A stretch of 64,000 bases of DNA from positions 90,666,942-90,730,941 of the forward strand of contig OX457056.1 of assembly GCA_949752795.1 (NCBI GenBank). Reading direction: 5' to 3'. This DNA comes from Hyperoodon ampullatus. Taxonomy: Eukaryota; Chordata; Mammalia; Artiodactyla; Ziphiidae. The position numbers and the translations under genes were made by a program. Positions 30,475-45,473 of this stretch are shown in pieces (the stretch's first letter is position 1; every line of letters starts with the position of its first letter). Below the pieces are notes generated by a model. That model was not told the origin of the DNA and ran no database searches. It saw only the letters and a program-made list of their open reading frames with translations.

Positions 30475-31628
30475 TGAAGTAGTTGATTTACAGTGTTTTG
30501 TTAATTTCTACTGTACAGCAGAGTGATTCAGTTATACATACATATATATATATACACACATTCTTTTAAAAATTCTTTTTCATTATGGTTTATCACAGGA
30601 TATTGAATGTAGTTCCTTGTGTTATACAGTAGGACCTTGTTGTTTATCCATTCTAAATACAATGGTTTGCATCTGCTAATCCTGAACTCCCAATCCATCC
30701 CTCCCCTACTGCCCTCTCCCTTGGCAACCACAAGTCTTTCCTCTATGTCTGTGAGTCTGTTAATGTTTCATAAATAGGTTCATTTGTGTCATATTTTAGA
30801 TTCCACATATAAGTAATATCATATGGTATTTGCTTTCTCTTTCTGACTTACTTCACTTAGTATGATAATCTCTGAGTCCATCCATGTTGCTGAAAATGGC
30901 ATTATTTCATTCTTTTTTATAGCTGAGTAGCATTCCATTGTATATATTTAACACATCTTGTTTATCCATTCATTTGTTGATGGACATTTAGGTTGTTTCC
31001 ATGTCTTGGCTATTGTGAATAGTGCTGCTATGAATATCGGGGTGTATGTATCTTTTTGAATTGTAGTTTTATCCAGATATATGCCCAGGAGTGGGATTGC
31101 TGGATCATATGCTAGATGTATTTTTAGTTTTTTGAGGAACTTCCATACTGTTTTCCACAGTGGCTGCACCAACTTACATTCTCACAAATACTGTAGGAGG
31201 GTTCCCTTTTCTCTACACCCTCTCCAGCACTTGTTATTTGTGGACTCTTTAATGATGACCCTGTGACCCTGACCAGTGTGAGGTGGTACCTCATTGTAGT
31301 TTTGATTTGCACTTCTCCAATAATTAGCGATGTTGAGTTTCGTTTCATGTGCCTATTGGCCATCTGTATGTCTTCTTTGGAGAAATGTCTATTTAGGTCT
31401 TCTGCCCATTTTTCAATTGGGTTGTTTGTTTTTTGTTGTTGAGCTGTATGAGCTGTTTGTATAGTTTGGAAATTAAGCCCTTGTCAGCCACATCATTTGC
31501 AAATATTTTCTCCCATTCTGTAGGCTGTCTTTTTGTTTTGTTTATGGCTTCCTTTGCTGTACAAAAGCTTGTAAGTTTGATTAGGTCCTATTTGTTTATT
31601 TTCACTTTTATTTCTATATCATTGGGAG
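30475..31628 (-). repeat. Younger L1 3' end nested in the old L1
   Basis: Reversed L1 3' UTR (TTATTGAAGTAGTTGATTTA; CTACTGTACAGCAGAGTGAT) leads into the ORF2 C-terminus. The minus-strand frame 30948-31172 reads [20 protein letters not shown], then IFIAALFTIAKTWKQPKCPS, the known ORF2 C-terminal pattern. T-rich flanks look like an imperfect duplication. Confidence 0.85.
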
Positions 31629-31899
31629 GCTTTTTTTTCTTTAATCTATTTTTTCTATGTTCAGATTGGGTAATTTCTTTTGTTCTATCTTCCAGTTCAC
31701 TGGAGTTCCCCCAGCCCCCATTCTGCTACTGAGCTCATCCACTGAGTTTTTTATTTTGGTTAATGCATTTTTAAGTTTTAAAATTTACATTTGATTCCCA
31801 TTTCTCTGTGTCTTCTATTTATTTGTTGAGACTTTGTATTTTTGCATATTTCAAGTGTTAGGAATTACTCATTCAAAAAATTTTATGATAGCTACTTTA

Positions 31900-32277
31900 T
31901 TTTTTTTTAAATATCTTTATTGGAGTATAATTGCTATACAATGTTATGTTAGTTTCTGCTGTACAACAAAGTGAATCAGCTACAGGTATACATGTATCCC
32001 CATATCCCCTCCCTCTTGAGCCTCCCTTCCACCCTCCCTATCCCACCCCTCTAGGTCATCACAGAGCATTGAGCTGATCTCCCTCTCCTATGCAGCAGCT
32101 TCCCACTAGCCACCTATTTTACATTTGGTAGTGTATATTTGTCAGTGCTACTCTCTCACTTTGTCCCAGCTTCCCCTCCCCTCCCTGTGTTCTCAAGTCT
32201 GTTCTCTACATCTGTGTCTTTATTACTGCCCTGCCACTAGGTTCTTCAGTACTGTTTTTTTAGATTCCTTATATGTA
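31900..32277 (-). repeat. Younger L1 3' end with exact duplication, nested
   Basis: About 378 bp of reversed L1 3' UTR (ATCTTTATTGGAGTATAATT; CTGTACAACAAAGTGAATCA). The exact 12-bp duplication ATAGCTACTTTA at 31888-31899 and 32278-32289 defines the insertion. Confidence 0.92.
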
Positions 32278-33434
32278 ATAGCTACTTTAAAATCTTTGTC
32301 AAATAATTCTGACATCTCTGTCATCTTGGTGATCACATCTCTTGATTGTATTTCTTTATTTACTTTAAGATCTTCCTGGTTCTTGGTATGATAAATTGTT
32401 TTGTTTTGTTTTTTTAATTGAAATCTGGACATTTTCAGATTATTAGAGTCTAGATCTTATTTAAACCTACCCTTTTATGAAAGGATATATCTTTCTCTGA
32501 CACCACTCAGGCATTTGGTGGATGAGGGGCCGGGGGGTTTCATTACTGCTATGGGAATAGATGCCCAGTTTCCCCACTCAGTTCCTGTTGACACCCAAGG
32601 GGGAGGGACCAACTGGGTGGAGGTAGAAATTTTGGCTCCCCGTATGGTCTCCACTGAAACTGTGATGAGGGTGGTCTTACTACCAGTGAGCAGTCATGAA
32701 AGTCCTGACTCTCCACTAATCCTCCTCTGACACCAACCCAAGAGGAGGGAAAAGAGCACCTCATTACTTCCTTCTCTCTTACCTCCCTGGATAAGGTGTT
32801 GGTAGGCCTTGTTCAGTCTCAAAAGGATAGAAGTCCAGGCTCCCCACTAGTCTTTGTTGGCATTGGTGACAGTAGTGCTACAGTTTTTTCTGTGGTGTTT
32901 GGCTGGAGCAGAGCAGTTATTATCTAAAAGTTTTCTTTCCTAGTCCTTTGGCTAGAGAGAGCAGATTTTTTTTTGGTCTGTCATACCCAAAGGCCTTTTT
33001 GGGTTGCTGCCTTCTTCAGCTTTAATCTGGGATATATGAGGCAAAAGAAAATCCTGGGAACTCATTACCATGTCATCCCTCAGGTATCAAGGTTCCTGGG
33101 TAGTGTTTCTTCTTCTCTCCATGTTTCAGTCTTATGTCTGTTTTATATACAGTGCTCACAGTCTTAAAATTATACTTACTGAGAGAAATAGGGAAAAGTT
33201 CATCTATTCCATTTTCCCAAGTGGAAGTCTGAGATTCACATTCTTAAAAAATTTCAGGAGACAACCATTTCCCTGGCATAACTATTAATAGTTAAAATGG
33301 TGGTCAGAAGTTTTTCCAGAGGAAAAGGCTTTCACAAAGCCTATTTTCAAGGTAAGATTTGGTGAGACATTCCAAACATTATAGATATATTCCAGTATTT
33401 ATAAAGCTGTGATGTAGAAATGAAGCACTCTCAG

Positions 33435-33678
33435 GGACTTCCCTGGTGGTGCAGCGGTTAAGACTCTGTGCTCTCAATGCAGGGGGCCCGGGTTCGATCC
33501 CTGGTCAGGGAACTAGATCCCACATGCATGCGGCAACTAAGAGTTCGCATGCCACAACTAAGGAGCCCACGAGCCGCAACTAAGGAGCCAGCAAGCCGCA
33601 ACTAAGGAGCCTGCCTGCTGCAACTAAGACCCGGCGCAACCAAATAAATAAATACTATTTAAAAAAAAAAGAAAGAAA
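33435..33678 (+). repeat. CHR-type SINE with short tandem units
   Basis: Starts GGGACTTCCCTGGTGGTGCA with B-box GGTTCGATCCCTGG. Four copies of a roughly 22-bp unit beginning CAACTAAGGAGCC follow. The duplication GAAATGAA(G/A)CACTCTCAG flanks it at 33417-33434 and 33679-33696. Confidence 0.92.
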
Positions 33679-33696
33679 GAAATGAAACACTCTCAG

Positions 33697-34419
33697 CCTC
33701 CTCAAGATGATCTGCCTAATTTCACCATACCCTCTACATCAGTCACCATAAAAAAGAAGCCTAGGACTCCTTGGTCGTCTCTCATCTACCAGACTGTCAT
33801 TCACAATGTCTTAGTGAATCTCTTAACCTGACCTCATTTCTGTCTATCCCCAGCTCTCCAGACTTTTCCAAAATACTCCTTGAAACTCAGTGATCCTCCT
33901 CTGAACTTTACTGTTCTTGCCTCCTATCTGAAACCTGCATCCCCACCAAAACAAAATCCCAGTCAAAAGGCTGCCAAGTATGGTAAAAAATAAAAAACTA
34001 GGACTGAAGGTGGCTTTTCTGGAGTTGGTACTGCAAGGAGCAGGTCTAGGCACCACCCTTAGATAGTGGCTAGAGGATAACTTAGACATAGAGTCTCAGT
34101 CATCCAGTGAGTTTCCAGGAAGACAGTGAAACAACTTGGGCAGAGACAAAGGTGGGACTGTAGGGAACAGAATTGAGAAAACACTTTCATAGTCACCTAT
34201 AGAAAGGGGAAGATGGATTATGTAAGGAAAAAAAAAAAAACAACTTCTGTGAAGATCATGGAATTTGCAATTCCGGGTACTTGGGTCCTGTGGATATCTT
34301 GTCTTCAGTTTTCTACCAGAAGAGACTGTAACAGTTTGTTGGATATAATTGATTCAAGATATAATTGGTTCATAATTATTCTCAACTATGGCCTTACTTT
34401 AGAGCCCCTTATGGAGTTT
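33697..34419. other. SLAIN2 intron, no clear feature
   Basis: Nothing assignable; an A run lies near 34228. Confidence 0.45.
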
Positions 34420-34552
34420 TGGGGTTTTTTTGTGGGGGGGGCTGCACCCTGCAGCATCCAGAACTTCCCCAACCAGGGATTGAACCTGCACCCACTGCAG
34501 TGGAAGCGTGGGGAAGCACGGAGTCTTAACCACTAGACCACAAGGGAAGTCC
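34420..34552 (-). repeat. CHR-type SINE, short tRNA-head form, diverged
   Basis: Reverse complement with CCAGGGATTGAACCTG (B-box side) and head CACAAGGGAAGTCC. TGGAGTTTT flanks both ends. Confidence 0.88.
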
Positions 34553-35967
34553 TGGAGTTTTTTTTTTTTTAATGACCTTTTCTCAGGTGGAATTTTAAAT
34601 GCACAATTTTAATTACAAGAGTATACATTCATGCAGCCAGCCCAGTAAAGTTATCAAACATTTACATCATCCCCCAAAGTTTTTTTTGTACTTCCTCCTA
34701 GTCAGTTCTCCCAGCCTCAGGCAAATATCTGATTTGTGCTTAGTTACCATAAGTTAGATTTGCCTAATTTTTGAGAATCATCCTTGTTGTATCAGCAGTT
34801 TTCTCTTCTTTGTTGCTGAGTGGTATTCTGTTGTATGGATATACCACAATTTGGTTACCTATTCACCTGCTGACAGACATTTGAGCTGTGTCCAGTTGAA
34901 TGGAGTGTTCTATAAATGTCAGGTCAGCTTGATTGATGGTGTTGGTCATGTCTTTGTCCTTTCTGATTTTCTACCTATTTGTTTCATCTATTACTAAGGA
35001 GTGTTGAAATCTCTAACTAATTCTGGACTTTTTTAGTTCCTTTCAGTTATGTCTGTTTCATGTGTTTTGTATATTTGTTTTTGGGTATACATAGCTGGTA
35101 TTCTTATGTCCTCTTGCTGAATCGACCCCTTTAACTTTATAAACTCTATCTCTGATGGTAATTGCTTTCTGATATTATTATAAACACTCCATCTTTTTCA
35201 TAATCAGTTTTGTATAAGGTAACTTTTTCTATCCTTTTACTTTTAACCTGTGTCTTTATATCTAAAATGTGTTTCTTTTAGATAGCATGTTGCTCTTGCT
35301 TTTTTGTCCATACTGGCAATATTTACCTTTTTATTGGAGTGATCACTATTCACATTTAATGCAGTTATCAATATGGTTGGTTTAAAATCTGTCTCACAAC
35401 TTGTTTTCTCTTTGTCTCTTCAGATTTTTGTTCCTTTTCTCCTCTGCTTTCAGTCTTTTGGAATATCTGAGTACTTTTTATATATTACATTTTATTTTCA
35501 CGGTTGGCTTACTTTCTATCTTTTTTTTTAAGTGGTTGCTTTAGAGTGTGCAGTGTACATATTTAACTTATTACAGTTATCTTCAAGTAATATACCACTT
35601 CACTTATAATGTAAGAACCTCAGAACAGTATATTTCCATTCCTTCCCATTTTTTGTGCTACATTTATCATTTACTTTTACTCTCTTTATATATATTATAT
35701 TAAATCACAGAGAATGTTTTTGTTAGTTTTATTTTACAGAGTTATCTTTTAGTGAAATTAAAAATGATTTATTAAAGATCTTTTATGTTTCCCAAAATAT
35801 TTACCATTCCTGGCACTGTTTATTGCTTTATGCAGATCAGGGTTACCATTTGGTATCATTTTCCTTCTACCTGAAGAACTTCCTTTAGCATTTCTGTTAG
35901 TGAAAGACTTGCTGGCAACAAATTTTCTCAGATTTTGTTTGTCTTTCAAAGTCTTTACTTTGATGTT

Positions 35968-35972
<5 letters not shown>

Positions 35973-36000
<28 letters not shown>

Positions 36001-36190
36001 AGTACACGGGCCTCTCACTGTTGTGGCCTCTCCCGTTGCGGAGCACAGGCTCCGGACGTGCAGGCTCAGTGGCCATGGCTCATGGGCCCAGCCGCTCCGT
36101 GGTATGTGGGATCTTCCTGGACCAGGGCCCGAACCCGTGTCCCCTGCATCGGCAGGCGGACTCTCAACCACTGCGCCACCAGGGAAGCCC
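35973..36190 (-). repeat. CHR-type SINE, short GC-rich form
   Basis: Long T run, GCAGTACACGGGCC, head CCACCAGGGAAGCCC. The exact duplication TTGATGTTAGTTTT is at 35959-35972 and 36191-36204. Confidence 0.95.
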
Positions 36191-36731
36191 TTGATGTTAG
36201 TTTTGAATTATAATTTTGCTGGATATAGAACTCTAGATCGAAGTCTGAGGTATTTTATCTTTGTTCCTCTGTTTAAACATTTAAAAAAATTTATTATTCA
36301 TTTTTAGAAATTTGATCATGTTGTTCCTTGGTGTGGTGTTCCCTTTGTTTGCCCTGCTCAGGTTTTTTTTGTTTTGTTTTTTAAACTACTTAAATACTTG
36401 AGTTTATAGTTTTCATCAAATTTGGAAGATTTTCAGCCATTCTTCAAATCTTTTCAGTCCCACTTATAACCCCTTTCATCTGGGACTCCAGTTGCATGTA
36501 TTAGACCACATGATTTTGACCTGTAGATCACTGAGGCTTTATCATTTCTTTTTTGAGTCTTTTTCATTTCTTTTTTGAGTCTTTTTATTCTCTGTATGCT
36601 TTAGTTTAGATAATTCTTACTGTTATGTCTTCAGGTACCTCTTCTTCTGCAACATCTAAATTGTTATTAATTCCCATCCAGTGAACTTAGCACTTGGAAT
36701 ATATTATCAGTTTTTCATCTTTAAAAGTTCT

Positions 36732-36877
36732 ATTGGGAATTCCCTAGCGGTCCATTGGTTAGGACTCTGTGCTTCCACTGCAGGGGTCCCAGGTTCGATC
36801 CCTGTTCGGGAACTAAGATCCTGCAAGCTTTAGGGCATGGCTAATAATAATAACAATAATAATAGAAAAAATGTTTT
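36732..36877 (+). repeat. CHR-type SINE, short tRNA-head form
   Basis: GGGAATTCCCTAGCGGTCCA, B-box GGTTCGATCCCTG, and an (AAT)n-type tail. The approximate duplication CTTTAAAAGTTCT / CTTTTAAAGTTCT flanks it. Confidence 0.9.
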
Positions 36878-37220
36878 CTTTTAAAGTTCTGTCTAGCTCT
36901 TTTAAAAATCTTTTATTTCTCACCTCATATTTACATATTTCTTAATATCCTTAAGTATATGTGTAATAGTTCTTTTTAAAGTCCTTGCGTGGTAATTCAG
37001 TCATTCCTGTGACTTCTTAATCTGTTTCTCTTGACTAATTTTTATCCTAGTTTTGGTTATCATTTTACTATTTCTTTATATGTCTACTAATTTTTTATTG
37101 GTTAGTGGACATTGTGAAGTTTTATGTTCTGTGCTGGATTTTGTTACCTTCTTTTAAATTGTGTAGACTTTGTTGTGGTAAACAGGTAAGTTTTTTATGG
37201 GTTAGTTTAATCCTTTATAG

Positions 37221-37429
37221 CAGGGCTCAGCAAACGTTTTCTTAAAGGGCCCGATAGTAAATACTTTAGGATTGTGGGTGATATGGTCTCCGTTGTAAGT
37301 TTTCAGCTACTCTTGTAGCTGGAAAGCAGCCATAGACAATATAGAAACACATGAGTGTTGCCATATTCTAATACAATTTTTTTCAGAAAAGCATTTTACT
37401 TTCCCATGGTGGTAGCTTGCTGACCCCTG
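37221..37429 (-). mobile_element. hAT (Charlie-type) MITE
   Basis: About 209 bp from CAGGGCTCAGCAAACG to GCTGACCCCTG, near-inverted ends typical of hAT MITEs. The flanks CTTTATAG and CTTTAGTG are an 8-bp duplication with two mismatches, as hAT elements make. Interior AAAGCAGCCATAGACAATA fits a common mammalian family whose exact name I am unsure of; the orientation is arbitrary. Confidence 0.8.
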
Positions 37430-37437
37430 CTTTAGTG

Positions 37438-39895
<2,458 letters not shown>

Positions 39896-40080
39896 AGGGT
39901 GGTTTTCAAACCTTGCTACAATTCAGAATCTTCTGTGGAATTTACGTAAATATAGAGGCCTAAGTTTTACCCACAGAGAGTAGATCTGGTATGAAGCTCA
40001 AAATCTGTAGGTATGCTGTTTTTAAATTTGTTTGTTTAATCTTCAGGTGATTCTGAGCCTAGCCAGGTTCGGAACCATGT
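39896..40080 (+). repeat. MER5A/B-like hAT MITE, near full length
   Basis: GGTGGTTTTCAAACCTTGCT at the left, CAGGTGATTCTGAGCC inside, and GGTTCGGAACCATG at the right match the MER5-type plan. It is old and lacks a clear duplication. Confidence 0.65.
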
Positions 40081-40269
40081 ATCTGTAGTCTTCATCTACC
40101 TTTCAGGAATGTGCTTACCACTATCAGTAAACTTAGGTGTCAAATATAATTAAACTTGAAATATTTATTTGCATGGAAAAAGTGCTTTTGTGCTGTAAGC
40201 ATTGAAACTGAATTACCCGTACTTCTTTTATTCTAAGATAGCATATTACATTTCTGAATTCAATAGAGT

Positions 40270-40495
40270 ATAACAGCTTTTTGCTACGTACTATGCTAAA
40301 TAACATATCTGTACCTTATGTAGTTTTTACAATAGCTTTAAACATGTAGGTACTGTTATTATGCCTATTTTTCAGAGGAGAATATTAAAATTTAATGAGG
40401 TTAAGTAATTTGCCTAAGATTTCAGCTAGTAAGACCTTCAGTTCCAAGTATGTCTGACTTCAGAGTCCTTTTAAGCACTATCCCATTCTGCCTCT
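40270..40495 (+). repeat. MIR SINE
   Basis: MIR core order is seen: TAGGTACTGTTATTATGCCT, ATTTTTCAGAGGAGAATATT, GAGGTTAAGTAATTTGCCTA, AGCTAGTAAGACC, then TCTGACTTCAGAGTCC. Confidence 0.85.
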
Positions 40496-40813
40496 CTCGT
40501 GATGGTGACACTACGCCTCTAATATCACATTCATTAATTTGCCCCTCAAATAAATAAGTAAATAATAAGCTTGGTGATCCATTCGGTTGGAAAAGACAAG
40601 ACAATCTTTTCTCTTACTCAAGTGTCTATGTTAACAAAAAAGAGGTTAGTGCAGTCACCTGATGCCCAGTGAAACTTGAAAGTTGTGGACATGTTGAGTG
40701 TGGGATGGTTGCGCTAATAGCTGTTTAGAGCTTTGATCTCAGCAGTGCCCTAGAACATCGGATCGTGATGCCACCTGCAAAGTAATTAATATATATGGAA
40801 GATAAAATGGTAA

Positions 40814-40927
<114 letters not shown>

Positions 40928-43455
40928 CCAGCAAAGACAAGAATGCAGAGTCCACAGCTTCATGGATACCCCTTCACCAGGCTAAAAGACAACTTTTATA
41001 TGCAGACTGTTCAGATAAGACTCTTGGGATTTATAAAATCCCAGCCCTCTCTGTCTTAATTAGCACAAACTGACAGAGATGATCAAGCAGCACTTTAATG
41101 ACATTTAACATCAGATGTGTTTGGTAATCATACAATCACTCTCCATGGAATCACTTTTAGTTTTGTTTAATAGAAACTAGGTTGATTTTTTAATATTTGA
41201 CAGAGGCCAATATCTGGGCAAAAAACTAATGGATGCCAAAGAGAAATGCCCATTTGTAAATGAGAGAGTACCTTTGTGCACAAGAAACTGGTGAATTCAA
41301 GCTATCCAAAACTTCACATTCAACCTAATTTACTGTATAAATAGTATCAATAAATATTTGTGTTAATGAGAACTAATATTCTGACTACTTATCTAAAATG
41401 TTTCACTAGTGTTTCACTAGTTCTCCAGGAAACTAGATTGAGATGGCAGGGGGGCAGGGTGGGAAGAAACCTAGGCTAGAGATTTAAAACATGATACCTA
41501 AATTTGGAAGAATCCTATAAGTTATTTTTGCAGATTCATTAGAAAAATTATTTTGTTTAATCTTAAGTTTTGGGTGTAGCTCACATATCACCACCACCAG
41601 ATAGTGTTACAGCATGCATCCATCATGTTGCGTTGACACATCAGACTCCTGTGTGTTTGTTTTGATTGCCAAAAGGGCTTAATATCAGTTGTACAATCTT
41701 TCTAAACTTTATAGCTCCTGGCTCAGGAAAGATAGCCTTTGCTATTGAAACCAACTTCTTCACATGCTGTCATCTGTTACAGAACTAAGAGTTCTTATTT
41801 TTATTAGCAGGTTTCCATGATGGGAAAGAGCAAGTAGTATGTGTGTTTATTCTTGATATAAATAACACCACCTCAGTGCTTACAACCTGGGACAAAACCA
41901 TACAATAAAACTGGGGAGGGAAATCTATGCACTTACCTTACAAAATCTCTGGTAATGACAGTTGTATTGTTACTATTAATTGACACAGTTGCCTATTATG
42001 TAGTGGGAAATTATAGCCTGCTGAATCCTACTTAAGTTGATCCACTTTAAACTAACTGTTTCAAAACATCCTTTGAAAATACTGCCCCTTTTAGATTCTG
42101 CCTGACGTCAATTTTTTGCATTTTTGGTAACAAATGAAACCTACTGCATATGACTCTAAGCTGTTAAACACTTGCTCTATGATGGCCCTTATGTATATCT
42201 TGGAAATCACTTATTTTGGTTTTATTTGACTATTACCAGACTAAAACTTCCTTCTTCAGCAGGCTTCTAATTTTTCATGGTGAGGTCTGTTTTTAAGTAT
42301 TTAATTTGAACAGCTCTAAAATATTGGCAGCTGGGTCACTAAAGGATTTTAGATATTTGAACATAAGTTCATTTCCTATTTGTCAAACACATTCTGTAAG
42401 TTGGCAAAAGAAATTGAGAGAGAAATGGGAAGCTTATATTCAGGATAGCACTGAGGTTGATAGATTGAGAGGATGATAAAACTTATAAAACCAAGACCCC
42501 TGTTCTGCCATGACAGATCCCATGGTAGTCTTTATTAGCTTGACCAGTAGGGAGTCATTCAGTTAGCACAAACAGCTGGAGATTCAAACTGCCAGTGCTA
42601 ATGTATTTTGGTGTTTCATGCAAGGAAGAAATTTTATCCATGGATTTGAGGGTGATGGGGATGGGTCAGGAAAGGATGGCGCCAGAATTCCATATGATGA
42701 TGAACTTAAAAATGTTGCTTTTCAGAGGAAGATGAAGCATCTGTTTCGGGTAGAGGGGTATCGCATGTAAAAATCTAAGTAAGTAAAAGAAAGAACTAGC
42801 CACTGTCTCTTTTTGAAACCACATATACACAAAAGAAAATAGGTCTCAGTTTTCAGTGCAACATTGGAAAAAAAAATGCTGCAATCTACTAATTAAAAGG
42901 AATTTTAACCCTATTACAAAACACCCATTACATTTTTAAGTTAGATTATCAGTTTCAAAAGGAATATTCAGGTTATTTAACTTTGTTTTTAAATGGCTGC
43001 ATCAGAAAAAAAAATGTCTATTTTTTTTAATTAGAATATTTCATCACTTGTTAAAAACATATTTGGATCTGAGTTGGGTAAAGTATTATTTTACCTGCTG
43101 TTGTACTACCACAGACTATTGGCTTTTAGTTTCCTAAAGAGAAAAATTGCCTATTTACTAGAAAGCCTTTGTGTATTGCCAATTTTTCTGTTTGGGAAAA
43201 ATCTAAGGATTCACTGTGGTTAGTCTTACAGATGAAGTGTGGATTTGATAAACTAGTGCCTATGATTTTAACTTATGTTTGATATATAGTAGTAAGGGTT
43301 TTATGAATGTTGATTATTTTTTGTGCCAACAGCCCAGAATTGTCACTTATATGTAAGCAGAAAGCTGTGAGCTCTGCTTCCAAAGTTATTTAATTTTCTC
43401 AGTGTTTGAATGTTATTTTTTGTAAGTGTGTTAATAAAGTGTAAAGAATTGGAAA
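40928..43455 (+). other. SLAIN2: SLAIN2 3' UTR
   Basis: About 2.5 kb between the stop codon and a proposed cleavage site after the AATAAA at 43433. No recognisable interspersed repeat occurs between the MIR at 40495 and about 45085, which fits a constrained UTR. Internal AATAAA hexamers at 41349-41354 and 41904-41909 could give shorter forms. The end was not mapped by RNA and is a prediction. Confidence 0.75.
43433..43438 (+). promoter_or_regulatory. SLAIN2: Likely distal poly(A) signal of SLAIN2
   Basis: AATAAA in GTGTGTTAATAAAGTGTAAA, about 2.5 kb after the stop. A further AATAAA at 43855-43860 is an alternative end. Confidence 0.65.
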
Positions 43456-45085
43456 AAATATAAATATTCTTAACTCAAGCATTTGCTGGATCATTTTTCT
43501 ACAAAACTTGTTTGTATAATATAAAACGCTCTCTGAAGGGTTGGCTTTTTTTGGTTTTCATACCCTGGAAATCACATTTTGTAATACTGGGGACCATTCA
43601 TAATTGTCAGATACTTTTTAAAATTATTATCTCAGTACGTCACTTTTATAAAAAAGTTTTTCTGAAAGGAAATTAGATACATGTGTCCCCAGATGTTTGT
43701 ATAACTCTAGAATGATCTAGACTATGTATATTTAACTTTTTATTGAATGTACAGGCGTCCATTTTTAACGTTATGCATGGTCCTTTTAGATCACATGAAG
43801 TTTGATTTGCAAAAACATTTCTATAGCCGAACTTGTATGTGTGGTTGCCTCCTTAATAAACAACCTGACCATAATGTTTATTATTAAATTTATATTTGTT
43901 TTTTTAAGTGTTTTATTAATTTCTGGATATGGTAAGATCTGCCCCCCCCTTCCCACCAGTTGCCTACAATTGGTAATAATAAATAGCTCAGTTGATTTTT
44001 TTAAAACACAAACCCAAATCATACTGCCCTCCAGACTTGATCTCTGTGAGGTTGGAATATATCATGTTGTATTCTCTCTGCCCTAGTTATTTCATATGTG
44101 GATTATTTGAGGGTAAAATTTGTAGTTTACTCAAAATTGCTATTTTCCTGGAACTTTTTAACTTGCTGTGAATTGATATCTAGTTAGAAAAAGGTAGCAT
44201 ACATAAAACAAGCAAAAAACTATTATATAAGAGTATCCAGGAGGGAAAATTAATTACTTTTTCAAGCCAAATATGAATATTTGTTTAGTTGATCATGTGC
44301 ATCTTTCTCTTATGGATAAACAGAAAAAATCAAGAATTGTACACTGTTTTATTAGTTCCCCACATCCCTTTTGGAAGTTTTTACTGTCCTCCATGTTAAA
44401 ATTGGTCTCACTAATGAGTCATAAGAAATGACACCTTCCTGCTTGAATTTCCTCCCAAGCCAACCTGAAAACTTTTAAGAACCATTTAAAACTAAATGCC
44501 ATTATACTTGTAAATTAATGAATGAAAAGTTTACTTAAACTTGTTATATACCTTGTGTAACAGGAAAATGTATATGGTGGTTCTTGTGAATTATTTGCTG
44601 TATCAAAGTTTAGCTTTGAATTACAAAATAGAATAAGAATAAATGATAGTGAAACTAACTTGGAGGGAGGTAGTGAACAGCATGTTCACATGAGCATGAA
44701 GCCGAAGTTAGCAACCACTAACATATTTGAATGATCTAAATAAAAGTCTGAGTAGACTAAATGGCCCTCTGGTTAGTAGTATGAAAATGGAATGGATTTC
44801 ACTCATGGACCTTAGCTAATACAACTCAGTTAAAACTATTAACTGCATGCTAATTTCACACCAATTCTTTACACTGGATAACTTTAATGTTTTCTCTTTA
44901 AAAAGAAGGGGAAAAGAGCTTTATTTCTTCTGATTTAAAAATAATAGACCCATTACTTTTTTACTTAACTGAAAATACTAAGAAATATAAAAGGGGAAAT
45001 GATCCCACATTTCACCTTGGGATCCTGCAATCCCACGTTCCAGAAATAAATATTTAAGTGCTGACCTTAACATGGTTATAAAATG
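43456..45085. other. Downstream flank of SLAIN2, no clear feature
   Basis: AT-rich and apparently free of recognisable repeats. It may be used by a longer 3' UTR ending after 43855. Confidence 0.5.
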
Positions 45086-45473
45086 CAGGTATCTCCTGCA
45101 TTTCAAAGGTTCACTGTATGCCACTTTGCTTTTATGAAAGACCTATTAGTAGCTGTTTTCACTAATCAAAAGAAATCTGAAGAGTGTTTTTGCTTTTATG
45201 AAAAAAGGGGAAAGCAAAAACAGCATTCAGTGTTTATTTTGCAGGGAGCAGTGTGCCCCACACTGTGAAGCTCCTTCATCAGGAACTACTCAGCATCTCA
45301 GCATCAAGCCACCATAGCTTGGACCTATGTGAGCATCTGTGCTTTATCTTGATTTATTTTGTGTGTCTGTTAGTAAGATGTGTCCTCAGATAATTGCTTC
45401 TTCACTTTATGCCATTTCAGCTTAGGAAAGTTTTCATAGAAATGCTTCTACTTTCAGTAGCAGGAGAAAACTG
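45086..45473. mobile_element. Tigger-type (pogo) MITE
   Basis: About 388 bp from CAGGTATCTCCTGCATTTC to CAGGAGAAAACTG, with imperfect inverted ends. Interior TATGCCACTTTGCTTTTATG and GTGCTTTATCTTGATTTATT match a mammalian Tigger-derived family in my memory. The right flank is TA; the left is TG, probably a mutated TA. Confidence 0.75.

Larger units (their letters stand above)
27105..33300 (-). repeat. Large antisense L1 block with nested insertions
   Basis: Read on the minus strand this is L1: reverse-transcriptase ORF2 remnants at 27811-28098 with the GPDGFAGKFYQRFKEELTPI motif, then endonuclease-side ORF2 at 28100-29420, then ORF1/5' type sequence to about 33300. Frames are broken by stops and shifts, so it is inactive. 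Three later insertions interrupt it: a SINE (29099-29307) and two younger L1 3' ends (30475-31628 and 31900-32277). Confidence 0.85.
34560..37200 (-). repeat. Second antisense L1 block
   Basis: Reversed L1M text: a 3' piece (TGTATGGATATACCACAATT) to about 34895, an internal deletion, then endonuclease-side ORF2 (GTGTTCTATAAATGTCAGGT) and ORF1/5' type sequence (CTTCCTTTAGCATTTCTGTT) up to about 37200. Two SINEs interrupt it. Confidence 0.75.

Noticed and set aside
30948..31172. Protein-like minus-strand frame with a conserved look
   Set aside because: It is the C-terminal end of L1 ORF2 from a truncated copy, not a host gene.
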